In this document: one piece after another, positions 46,002 through 56,473 of the stretch | Numbering within the stretch: position 1 is the stretch's first letter | Layout of the letters: each line of letters starts with the position of its first letter | DNA from: Cymbidium sinense | Taxonomy: Eukaryota > Streptophyta > Magnoliopsida > Asparagales > Orchidaceae | DNA length: 64,000 nt | Reading direction: 5' to 3' | Assembly: GCA_021442155.1 (NCBI GenBank) | Contig: CM038228.1 | Location: forward strand, 86,010,114-86,074,113 | Position numbers and translations under genes: made by a program | Notes under the pieces: generated by a model | The model's database searches: none | What the model saw: the letters and a program-made list of their open reading frames with translations, nothing else | Told to the model about the DNA's origin: nothing

Positions 46002-47640
46002 AAGGGCGCCCAATAGGTGTGGTGTGGCCAGAAATCGACATATGGTGTTGACCGAAATGATCAACAACACTAAGAGATCACAAGCACTAACAGGAATAAT
46101 CTTATGAAACAATGCATCATAATCTTACATCTTTTAAAGAGGAATGACTACCGGGGTAACCTGCTTATGAAAAAATAGATTAAACCCACTAAGTGGTATG
46201 GGTGAGTACCAGGATTTATCTGACTCGTAGTCGCAATTCCTTTAGAGTTTTGTTGACACTGCTCTAAAGATAAGATGTCTACTAGGGAGAAGGGGTCCTT
46301 TGGGGGCTCAAATTCCTAATCCACAAGCGAATTAATTTTATTTGTTTTAGTTTATTTTATCGTGGACCCTATTAGTTTATGAGGGATCAAACTGAGAAGG
46401 AGCTTATATTAGCTTAGACCTATCTCAGATTACTGAACTAAGAGAGAATCTATGCATTTGTTGAATAAATTCTCCAACCATAGGGGTGGCTACTAGGATA
46501 GGGGAATGTCCAATCCAAAAGTAACCCAGGTAGTGTCTAAATGGGGTTGCAAAGGACTTGATCCAAATAGAGTTCCCATAGGGGATGGGGCTGGTAAGGT
46601 CTTAATCCAATGCCCTGGAGAAAATGACATGGCTAGTCATACATCCAATAGGTATTCAGTGTCCAACTCATGGAGAAAGCACGGGGACTCATATCTACCA
46701 AGAGTGGTGTACTCCTTTGGGTGAGTTATAAATCTACATCAACCCACAAGTTGCTTTGCGATTTGCAACAACTAGAAGAAAGCTGGGGACTCACATCCAT
46801 AAGATAGCTTACTAGTGAGATAGTCTATTGGCTCGATAAGTGTTATCGACCTGGGGAACTCTTGAGTGACAGGGGACTTATATCAGCTCAAAAATAGTCT
46901 AGAGGAAAGGAGCCTTTGGGGAACTTATCCTAAACATCGAATATACTCAACTTGGTTAGAGCATGATGGCTAGTTCAAGGAGAAAGCATGGGGACTCACA
47001 TTTTCTTAAACATAGTCAACATGAGGTAGCTTACTGGCTGGGCAGTGAAGCATACCATACTAACAAGGTGCTCATTTAATTGCAATGATCAAGTTAGGAA
47101 GAAAGCTCAGGGACTCACATCCTCCAAACAAGTGACCACTGGGTTGACATACTAGCGAGGTAGTATGTAGACCCGACTTAGAGCAGCTAATGAGTGAGTG
47201 CCATAGGGGGCTTTCTCCCACATCAAATAAGCTCGAGATAAAAGATTTATGTCTGGTGTTTTATGCATGTGTTAAAAGGAATAGGATGCCACTGGGGAAC
47301 TCTTACCCCTACCTTAAAACATGTTGGGGAATTATGAAATGATGGCACAGATGGCAACAAGAATTCCCACTAAGAAAAGATGCCACCTAGGTTCTATCAC
47401 ACCTATCTTTAGTTATGCTATTGAAATAGAATGCCTCTTGAGTTATCTTACACTATTCTAATAACGTCAAGAGATTTTTTTTTGCGTTGTGAAAAAGGGA
47501 CTGGATGCCACTGGGGGACTCTTACACCTACCCTAAATACGTCATGGCAGATTTGCAAGACAAGCAAATAACACTTCAAAAGAAGAGAAGATTTGATTAA
47601 TGGAATCAGATTTTGTTCTTTTTATTAATGATTATTTTCA
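46002..47640 (-). other. Element 2 3' untranslated region
   Basis: No credible coding frame. On the minus strand it carries the boxes found in Element 1 25311-28017, seen on the + strand as repeated GGGGACTCACATC (near 46683, 46780, 46990 and 47110) after AAGCTGGGG- or AAGCATGG-type sequence. It ends at LTR E with the minus-strand sequence CACCTATTGGGCGCCCTT. It is about 1 kb shorter than in Element 1 and lacks the 131 bp repeat. Confidence 0.75.
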
Positions 47641-49100
47641 AATAAGATTTATTTCATGGATAATATTTCTTTAGATATAACCCATTAATTGGAAGCATCC
47701 GGTGTTCCCCTTTATAGTCAATAACCTGATAAGATCCTCCTTGGTAGGCCTTTTCTATGACACAGGGGCCTTCCCAAGTGGGTTCAAACTTATCTCCCAT
47801 GTTTCAACGGGAAAAAATTGGTCTCCTTAAGACTAACACAAGTTCTCTTACTCGAAAAGACCTAAGACGAACCAGCTTGTTGTGAACTTGAATAATTTTG
47901 GCCTTGTACAACTCGAGGTTTTGGCATGCCCGTAGGTGACTTTTCTCCAAACCTTTGAGCTCGTTTAACCAAAACTTTGCATTCTACTCTATGGTGATCT
48001 TGTTACCCAATGCTATCCTTAGTGACAGGAGTTGAACTTAAGGAAGAATGGCTTCGATATACACTAAGGAAAATGGGTAGAGTTGGGTTGGTATGTGGTG
48101 GTAGCCCACAAGCTTCAACCAACTGCTTGTTTTACTATCGTTTATTGTTATCAAGAGCCTTCTTTAGTATCTGGATGAGAGTTTTGTTGAATGCTTCTAC
48201 TAAGCCATTAGCTCTAGGGTAATAGATGGTGGAGTATCTCAAATCTATACCGTGTCTTCTGGAAAAGTTGTTGATCTTTGTACTTTTGAATGCAGTACCA
48301 TTATCGGATATAATTCATTGAGGTACTTTGAATCTATATACGATATGGTTCTTGAAAAATTGAAGCACATGGTGAGCTATAACCTCTCTGGGTTGAATGG
48401 CTTCTGCTCACTTGGAAAAGTAGTAGGTAGTAGCTAAGATGAATCGATGACCCTTGGAAGAAGGAAGATCGATCAAACCTATAATGTCGGTACCCCAACA
48501 CTCAAATGGCCATGAAGCCAATGTAGGGTGGTTGGTGGGGGACCACACCATGCACCTAACACTAATGGCATCTCCTAGCTACATCCATGCAATCTGTGAT
48601 CATAGAAGGCTAGTAGTATCCAAGTATTTTGATCTTTATCTTCATCTTCAGACTGGATTGATGAGCTTTGCAAAGACCTGAGTGTACCTCAATTACAATG
48701 CCATGGGCTTCATTTTTGTCTAAACAACGTAACCACATTTGGTCAAAGGACTAGCGGTACAGGGTGCCATCAACAAGAGCGTAGGTGAGAGCTCTTTGTT
48801 TCACCTGATGGGCTTGTGATTTCTCTTGAGATAGTTTGCTGGTATTCAAGTAATCTATGAATGGTTGCCTCTAATCCAGCTCTTTGTCCATTTTGGCAAT
48901 GATAACCTCCCCTTCAAGAGAAAGTCTCTCAATGAGTTCAGGATCAATAAGGGATATGACTTATCTATTTTGGACCCTTATTAAAATGGACTCATCTTCC
49001 AGACATGCCAACTCTTTGGCAAGTTTGGCCAAGGCATCTGCTACTGTGTTCTCGCCGGGAACCTTGCGATGGTGACTTAGAATTTGGGCTATAGCTTCAT
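47641..49100 (-). pseudogene. INT: Element 2 integrase remnant
   Basis: Read on the minus strand: an N-terminal part (YALVDGTLYR, LDKNEAHGIV, RCLDKN), then the catalytic core with GTDIIGLIDLPSSKG, ISDNGTAFKSTK and VEAFNKTLIQILKKAL, then ELKGLEKSHLRACQNLELYK and a C-terminal domain DKFEPTWEGPCVI .. LKKYYP ending near 47650. All three catalytic acids are present: Asp 48488-48486, Asp 48305-48303 and Glu 48197-48195, with the last two 36 codons apart as in D,D35E. Stops and at least two frame changes break the frame. The catalytic core is better kept than in Element 1. Confidence 0.88.
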
Positions 49101-49515
49101 GGTATACTTAGTAATGACAAAACTTGGGTTTGAGACGGTAGGACCCAATCACGGTTGATGACCTAGAGAATCTCCAAAGATGTTGATGCTCTTAACATTG
49201 ATAATGATGGCTAACTCCAGACCATCAACCAAAGCCTCATACTCAGCTTCGTTGTTGGTGCATGGGTTCAAAAGATAGTATGTGAATCTCATCACATTGC
49301 GGATTGGAGTTAAGAGAACTATTCCTACCCGTGCCTTTCCTAGGAGAATAGATCGTGGTGCTTAACCTTTTAAAAAAGAAGCAGCACCATCAAAATACTT
49401 CTCCCATCGGCGGTTGCCAGCCTCCCCTAAGTTCATGATTTATTCATTAGGGAGATCGTCACTAAGCGAAGAATCAACAGGAAGTGGGTGTGCTATTAAG
49501 AAATATCTGTACTTG
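49101..49515 (-). pseudogene. aRNH: Element 2 second (archaeal-type) RNase H remnant
   Basis: On the minus strand after FLIAHPLPVDSSLSDDLPNE comes a stop, IMNLGEAGN, KYFDGAAS, VGIVLLTP, NNEAEYEALVDGLELAI, INIFGDS and ADALAKLAKELA. The catalytic Asp/Glu/Asp/Asp positions are readable, though a small deletion after GDS and several stops disturb the frame. The domain follows the first RNase H without any LTR between them, which gives the reference for the LTR A insertion point in Element 1. Confidence 0.83.
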
Positions 49516-50100
49516 TCCTTTTCCGTAGAGGTACAAATGTGATATCAAATTATGAGTATCATGGACCAATGAGCCAAATGTCTAAGCGTTGGTGTCATGA
49601 AATGTGGATTTGTTCAAGAGTTCATTTTATGAGAAAGCATGTAGTGCCATAGCTTTTGAGATGCAAAGATCAAAGCTAGGCAATATTTCTCAATAGGTGG
49701 ATAGTTTGCTTCAGTAGAGATCAGATGATGACTGAGGAAGTAGAATGCGCTCTCCTTCCCTTCATTGTTGGCTGGGGCCAATAGAGTGCCAAGAGAGTTA
49801 TCAATGCAAAAGTGTAGGATGAAGGCATGGGATAGGGCTAGCGGGGCTTCACCAAGTACTCTTATGTCTTGAAAGCATCGCACTTATCATCCCACTTGAA
49901 CTTGGCATCCTTTTGACAAGTGCAGAATGGCTTATCTCCCGATAGTTTGAGATAAATCATCTTAGATACGCCAACCATCCTTGAAAGGATTTGAGCTGAG
50001 TTAAACTCTTAGGAGGTGGCATTTCTAAGATAGCTTTAATATTTTCAAGATTTATTTCTATTCCCCAGTGTTAAACAACAAACCCAAGGAATTTTCTTGG
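49516..50100 (-). pseudogene. Element 2 RT connection and first RNase H remnant
   Basis: On the minus strand: MNPVKCAFRVAPRKFLGFVV, INLENIKAILEMPPPKSLTQ, LKSFQGWLAYLR, then FILHFCIDNSLGTLLAPANN, SAFYFLSHHLISTEANYPPI and EKYCLALIFASQKLWHYMLS. This is the connection and Ty3-type RNase H. The part 49614-49883 stays open for 89 codons. The frame is broken near 49890 and again near 49560. Order and sequence parallel Element 1 8238-8917. Confidence 0.85.
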
Positions 50101-50815
50101 AGCAACTCTGAATGCACACTTCACGGGATTCATCTTGAGGTTATATTATCTTAACCATTTGAAAACTACTTTCAAGTCAAAGAGGTGGTCTTCCTTTTCT
50201 AAGCTTTTGACTACTAGATCATCAGCATAACACTCAACTTGATGGTGGATGAGTTCATTGAAGATCTTAGTCATGGCCCATTGGTATGTAGCACTAGCAT
50301 TTTTAAGGCCGAATGGCATGACCCTATAATAGAAGATTCTGATCGGGGTTCAGAAAGCATTGTTTCTTTCATCTTCAGGAGACATCTTGATTTGGTTATA
50401 GCCAGATGACCCATCGATGAAAGAGAAAACTCATCCTTAGGACATGCCTTATTTAAGTCCCTAAAATTGGCTCAAATGTGAATTTGGTCATTCTTCTTCT
50501 TAACTAGGATGACACTAGCAAACCAGGTAGGATATTTTTCTTTCCTGATGAAACCAGCATTGATCAGTTTCTTGACTTCAGAAATGACCTGTTGTTCAAT
50601 TTCTAATCGCATGCATCTAGGAGCTTGCTTAATAGGGGTAACGTTAGGATCTATTACTAGCTTGTGGACTATAATGTCATGAGATAATCCAGGAATTTCT
50701 TCATAACTCCATATGAAGTAGTCTTTAAAATAAGTCAATAGCCTAACTAAGTCATTGGTTTCTTCTTCATTCAACAATGAACTAATGTATGTCGGGTGAG
50801 AATTTTCTTTTGTCC
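50101..50815 (-). pseudogene. RT: Element 2 reverse transcriptase remnant with YADD kept
   Basis: On the minus strand the frame reads HPTYISSLLNEEETNDLVRL, IVHKLVIDPNVTPIKQAPR, VKKLINAGFIRKEKYPTW, VILVKKKNDQIHI, a TGA at 50474-50472, FRDLNKACPKDEF, YNQIKMSPED (after a frame change), MPFGLKNASATYQWAMTKIF, and ECYADDLVVKS. The catalytic YADD codons are at 50229-50218. The stop at 50474-50472 falls at the same codon as a TAG in Element 1 (7895). Frameshifts lie near 50350-50440. Catalytic motifs survive but the frame does not. Confidence 0.88.
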
Positions 50816-51900
50816 CGAGGTTGATTTCTTTAAGCTTGTTAATTGTTGAATGAATCTCCTCTTCAAATTTTGACAGTGCCTCTTTGACTTGGAGATCATC
50901 CGGATCATCTAAATTTTCTAAGCACTCAATCTCATGAGAGTTGGAGATGTGTGAGAAGAACTTATCATATTCCAAATGGTTGGTAATAACTAGGCAATAA
51001 TCTTCATCATCGACCAGACCCACTGCACCAAATCCTAGTCCTGCTCTTTATTATGCTTCCCTACCTGTATTATTCCATAGATTTTTGAAGTATTCTAACC
51101 TATGCTTGGACCATGTGTAAGGAACTAAAACTTTATGTATAATATTTTTAACACAAGGTGAGTAAAAGTCAAAAGGTAATTCCATTAATTATTTAAAAGT
51201 ATCTTCCTTAAGTCCTACATCAAGCTCTGGACTTGAGGATGATGAACCCAAAAAGAACCTCTTCTGCTTCATGTCACTAGAAGAATTAGGGACTTCCTTA
51301 ACTACTAAAACTTCAACTTTCTGAGATGTAAGTGAGGTAAGAGCTAAGGTTCCAAACTGCCACCTAATAATTTCACATTAACCAGATTCAAATACTTTGC
51401 TTGGAGGCCCGGTCTTCATCTCTGGCTGGGTTAAAAGTCACCTCCAATGGAACCCATTGAGAGGGGTTGGCTGGTATACTAATCACATTAGATCATCCTC
51501 CGAGCAGGTTTCCAAGTCTATGTGAATAGTAGGGGTACTCCTATAAACTGGAACATGATCTCTTTTGGCTGAAGGCCAACTAGGGGGTCTCCCACCTCTG
51601 GAACTACCTCTATTTCTGCCTTTGCCTCTGCCTAGTGGAGGTTGAGCCATCCTTCCCACATGTCCATATGATGGAATGAACTATGGGTGGAATGTGATAT
51701 GCGGAACCACTTCTTCTTCAATTCCCCTTTCTTGCTCACTTGGACTTTTTTTTCTTTTCATTTTCTTTTATCTTTTCATTTTCTTCATTTTCTTTTGCTT
51801 TTGTATTTGCATTTGAATTTTGTTCAATATCATGAGAAAGGGTGTTTTGAGGAAAATAGTTGGTCTCATCCTCATAAATCTCAACCTCTCTAACTAAAAA
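50816..51900 (-). pseudogene. Element 2 protease-RT linker remnant
   Basis: On the minus strand: KENEENEKIKENEKKKSPSE (Lys/Glu-rich), YGHVGRMAQPPLGRGRGRNR, GSSRGGRPPSWPSAKRDHVP, IHIDLETCSEDDL and then GLVDDEDYCLVITNHLEYDK, an open stretch that continues into RT. The segments match the Element 1 linker 6535-7557 in order. No known fold is recognised; the Gly/Arg patch could bind nucleic acid, but that is inference. Confidence 0.7.
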
Positions 51901-52300
51901 TGGCTTTTCATCTCCGTTGACACGGTGTTCAATTCCATCTTTTCTGAACTTGATGCACTAATGAAGGGACGATGGAACGATCTTGTTCTGATGTATTCAA
52001 GGCCTACCAAGCAAATTAGTGAATGAAGTATTTGAATCAATGATGTAGAACTTAGCTTCAGTCTTTCAGTCACCTATCTCCAAAGGTAACACTATAGAAC
52101 CTAAAGCCCGCTCACCTTGATCATTGAACCCTCTCAGCATGATTCTATCTCCTTGGAGTATAGATATGTCGATCTTCAAATATGAAAGGGTCCTTAGACT
52201 CATAATGTTTACCGATGCACCTAAATCTATGAGAACCCTGGTGAATCTGAACTTGTCCATGTCGACTGTGATGTATAGGGGATGGTTGTGCTCCAAGTCT
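51901..52300 (-). pseudogene. pro: Element 2 aspartic protease remnant, active-site Asp kept
   Basis: On the minus strand 52296-52066 is open and reads MEHNHPLYITVDMDKFRFTR, VLIDLGASVNIMSLRTLSYL and MLRGFNDQGERALGSIVLPL. The catalytic Asp is the codon at 52227-52225; the family usually shows D-P/T-G-S/A, so the Leu after it is a departure. Beyond 52066 a stop is followed by KFYIIDSNTSF and HRVNGDEKPFLVREVEIYED. Element 1 has Asn at the Asp position. Confidence 0.85.
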
Positions 52301-53010
52301 CCTAGTAGAAGGTCTTCATCTATGAAGGTGATCCCTTGGGCTTCTTTTGCATAGTGTGCTTCCTCACTTATAGCGGTTAGCTAAGCTAAGCATATTTTAG
52401 GATCAAGGAGGGCCTTGATTAGTGATTCCCTCATCTCTTTGGATAAGATAAGGGCATCATATATGCTTAGATGACTTTCTTAGATGAGAAAGGACATTGT
52501 AGTCCACCTTCCATCTTCCACAAGCATATCCAAGGGTGGAGCATCCTGGAAGGGCTTCTCGATCTTGATATAAATGACTTGTTTCCTCTATCTTGAGGTG
52601 CTGCCCTAGGAGGTAGAACCTTGCCACTGAGGTTGACTTCGATAATCTCTTGAGGCAAGGTGGTGGAAGGTTCTACCTGCACTTCAAGCTCACCTATAGC
52701 TTCTCCTATGGGACTCTCAGAATCGGATGATTCCAAGTCTATCTCAAGAGGTGAACCCATATTATTCAGAGTTGGAAAGTCCAACTCTGAATCAGAAAGA
52801 GGAAGATCAAAATTATTATAGTTAATTAGACTTGAAGAGTTATCGTTAGGAATAGAAGAAAGATAATGATCGAGATATAATTCAAACTAGCTTTATTCTT
52901 CAATTTCTTGGAATTATTTGGGTACAAAGTAGAAGTCAAGTAGAGTAAGTGGAAGGGATTTGATGCCCTTATCCTCGATACAAGAGTTCTACTAGTAGAA
53001 GAAAACAAGA
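52301..53010 (-). pseudogene. Element 2 gag-protease linker remnant
   Basis: On the minus strand: MDFPTLNNMGSPLEIDLESS, SPIGEAIGELEVQVEPSTTL and IIEVNLSGKVLPPRAAPQDR, then a frame change and a counterpart of the YNVLAHLR segment of Element 1 5429-6106. It is shorter than the Element 1 copy because of small deletions (one residue lost in LRSGK). It connects gag to protease. Confidence 0.75.
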
Positions 53011-54560
53011 ATAGCTGAAATGGAAGAAGTCGTGAAGTGAAACTAAAGGCTCGAGGCTGGACATGGTCGATGGCTGTGCTAAAGGGCTATCTTGGGCTAA
53101 CACATGCTACTACTGCTGCTACTACTATTGAGCTCCCACTTTCTTAGAGTTGGCACTGGAAACTTGCAAACCTTCATTGGTGTTGGAGGTTTGAGCTGAC
53201 TCAAGCACCTGCAAGGAAAGCTTCTTGATCTTCTGAATTATTTTCTTAGAGGTTTTAGATAAAGAAATGTCCCAACCTTTTTTGGTTTTAGTAAGATCAC
53301 TTGTATCCCCAATGATTACCCTAATGGAACTGAAAGGTTGTTCCACAAGATATTCATTTGGGATAGCTACAACATCGATCTTGAAACTATGTTCAAGCCA
53401 GTCCTGAAATGTAAAGCAATCTTCCAAAATGTGGTCTAGCATATGGTGGTAAGGGAAAAACTTTGGATCATGACTTTTGCCTACTTCCTCCGATCTCCTA
53501 GGCTTGGGTAGCTAAAAATCAGGTTTGTTTAAGAGATTCTTAAAGATTTTCCTCATTACCTCCCTCTTAAAAGAATAAGGTTTGTTTAACTTATCTAAAA
53601 GAGTAGGTGGACCATAGCTACCTGCGGATATGCATGCCACTGCTAGTGGTGGTATGACTGAGGCGGTGGCTGTGTTGGCCATGGAGGCTGCGGTGGAGGC
53701 CGGTATGGTTGCCTCGGTGGCGGCAAAGTTGGTGGAGGCTACTGAGGTTGTGGTCTCTCAGACTGATCTTTAGCTAGCTACTTGCCCTTGTCAACTGCTG
53801 CTACTGCTCTAGGTTTCTTTTCATAGATCTTATGGGATTTTTGCTTAGGAAACTGATTTGGAAAAGACAACTATTTGGCCTCTCCTTGTAGACTAGCTGC
53901 CTTGTTGATTAGCTTCTCAAATATCTTGATAGTGAAGCCCTTAAGTATAGAGGTGACCAGACAATGAATATTCTTCAAGAGAATCTCAATGGCATGATGT
54001 TCAGACAGCTGCAGTTCACACTTCATACTTAGGTTATGCCATCAGAGAATATAATCAATAAGTGACTCACTGGAGTGCTATTGGGCTACAATGAGATCAC
54101 CTACATTAACCCTTTATTGAGCTCTAGAAAACCTCTTGATGAAGAGTTGCTCTAACTCAGCAAATGTCTTTACTGAACTGTTGGGCAGTTTAGCATACCA
54201 ATCAAAACCAATACCTGCTAGGCTACTGACAAAGAGTCTAAAGAGTAAAGCGCACTTACCATTTGCAATAACGCCTTGAAGTGAGTTATATCTTTGATTC
54301 CCATCAAGCTCTTGAAGGAAAGGTGGAAACCCTTGGGATACTGGATAACATCGAATTCTTTGAGGTATGGTCTACCCTTTAGAACTGATGATCCGCTCTG
54401 GGCTTGAGCCAAAGTTTCCTTGACCTGCTGCTCAACCATGGATTTCAAATCTTTTTCATGTATGGAGGTACTATACACTACCATCTTATACATGCTAGTA
54501 CTACCTTGCTCAATAAGAGGTAGAGTCTTAACTGGGTCTAAGACATGCACTACTCAGTTG
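53011..54560 (-). pseudogene. gag: Element 2 gag remnant
   Basis: On the minus strand in order: VEQQVKETLAQAQSG and RPYLKEFDVIQYPKGF (54550-54300), TFAELEQLFIKRFSRAQ, a stop, VNVGDLIVAQ, SSESLIDYILWWHNLSMKCE and HHAIEILLKNIHC (about 53960-54170), then a basic Lys-rich segment and a proline run RPPPQPPWPTQPPPQ (53690-53760), and finally HHMLDHILEDCFTFQDWLEH (53125-53442). The middle part is the typical retrotransposon gag domain; the last is a His/Cys box in place of a zinc knuckle. The 53442-53125 part is open for 105 codons. Several stops break the rest. Confidence 0.85.
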
Positions 54561-56311
54561 GTGACATCATTTGTAATAGGATGAACTGAGGGCTTATTTT
54601 GAAGCACACTACTAACAAGTCCCTTGTGCCATCCTATCAATCTGCTTGTCCTTCTACCTTAACTAAAGTTGGAGGTGTTGGGCTGATTCTACGGTATCCT
54701 CTTGATCAACCTCATCACCTTCCATGGTCTATTACTCCCTAAGAAGAGATCCTCTAGTATCAACCATGCATACTTTGGTTGAATCCCCCATCAAGTCATC
54801 TTCATTGGGATCAAAGATGACTCTCTCTTCATCGGACCAGTCGTACCCCCAGATCTCCTTCTTCTCCATAAAATAGTGTACAACTATCTCATCTAAGGAA
54901 CAATCTAACTTAGTAGGTACAAACTTGGGTGATCATGATGTATCATGCACGAGAGCACGACTCTCTAGAGTCAATCCTGTGGATGTACTCACTAGATGAA
55001 TGATACTCGGCTACTAGCTAATAGGTAATTTTAGGAAGATCCTCTACCATTGTTGCAACTGAACTATCATCTAGAATATCTGTGATAACTATCACCATCT
55101 CCACATCCGGCTGTATGGGCGGAGTTGGTGAAGGAATGACCATGATACTGGGGTCGCCACTCCTTCCACACCACCACTAGGGCAGAAGGTTGAGTAGGAG
55201 AGCTCGGCCCTACCATAATTGGTAGTGTAGGAGGGGTAGGATCCCTTGGCCATAGCCGGATCACCAACGGGGTACATTTTTCCTCGGATGGGGCCTTTAT
55301 GGCCTTAGAAGAAATGGGAGATCTTTGAAACTGCTTGGTGGTGGGAGTGGGGTGGAGACACCACTCTCTATAGAACTACCTCCTATGGTGGTCTGGTGAG
55401 AAGAATACTATCAATATGACAGTAGCATGCCGGTGGAAAATCAACAGAAGTGACAGCGGTTGAACCTCCATCGCTCTCTGCTGGTAATGTGTGATGTATG
55501 GGCCTCACGGGCCCTCTCCGATATGCCTCCCACACTATGGGGATATAGATCAAGGTCAAACTTGCAGGACTCACGAGTGTTTGTATGCTCACTGCACAGT
55601 ATAATGGTCAGGCGATGACCTCCCCTAGCTGGCGGCTGAGTGCACCACGAGGAGGTGATGACATCCTCGGCATCCTCTCTCGATCCAGAGAGGATGAAAC
55701 TAGTTTTTTATAACTAATGGTGAAGTGATCATGGGAGACTCATCCATGGTTGATCGAGCTACTGCCTCTAGCTCTCTAGCTATCCAAGTGTAGAACCGTT
55801 TGATCATACCATTCTTGTTCTTACATTAGATACAAGTAGGATGAGAGGAGTGTGAGCTAGACCCATACGCAAATGTCAAGGAGGCAAACCATAAAACCAA
55901 GGGAGCCTTACCTTTGGAGGGTACAGATGGTAGGGTGCTAGCCCATACTAAGGCAACATGAGAAACTCTAGGATGAACTGCAACTAGAGCCTGTATTGTT
56001 GGAACTTTAATAGCTGAAGTCTGTGGTATTGCCACAGCTTTCCTCTTTAGTGGGAGACATTGGAATCAGATGGTAAGTCTATCTTGATAACCAACTTCTA
56101 CCCGATCACCTTCTTCCTACTGACTGTGGTGAGGGGAATGCCCTCACAAGTGATCCTGGCCCCCTCAAATCCCTAGCCAAAGTGGATCAAGTGGGTATGG
56201 TCTAGATGAGGGAAGGCTACCTGATCTAAAGCTAGATCCATACCATGGGGGAAGGTGAAGACAAATTTCGACCCATTTCATGACTGTAGTAAACCGACTG
56301 CCGAAAATAAT
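54561..56311 (-). pseudogene. Element 2 coding remnant upstream of gag (Ogre ORF1-like position)
   Basis: On the minus strand the part nearest the leader reads FVFTFPHGMDLALDQVAFPH, then HTHLIHFG, a stop, and GFEGARITCEGIPLTTV.RKK (56300-56100). A low-complexity Ser/Pro/Ala/Thr-rich stretch follows (55800-55080), then an acidic block EIWGYDWSDEERVIFDPNED (near 54840) just before gag. Stops break it. Tat/Ogre elements often carry an extra frame before gag with no assigned function; position fits, but similarity to a known ORF1 protein was not tested. It could also be an extended gag N-terminus. Confidence 0.5.
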
Positions 56312-56473
56312 CTGCAATGAGAAATGAACTTGTATCAATTTTCTATCTCCATATATTTTGAATTTTGAATTTTAAAAATTTGAACCCACATCCAACAACT
56401 TGGAAGTCTTAAGTAGGGTTCAAATGAATTTAGAAAGATTGATTGAATGAGGAATTTGAATATGAATCCAAAC

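Noticed and set aside
54561..56311. Host gene upstream of gag
   Set aside because: Same strand and spacing as an extra retrotransposon frame, flanked by leader and gag, and full of stops; no host domain seen.
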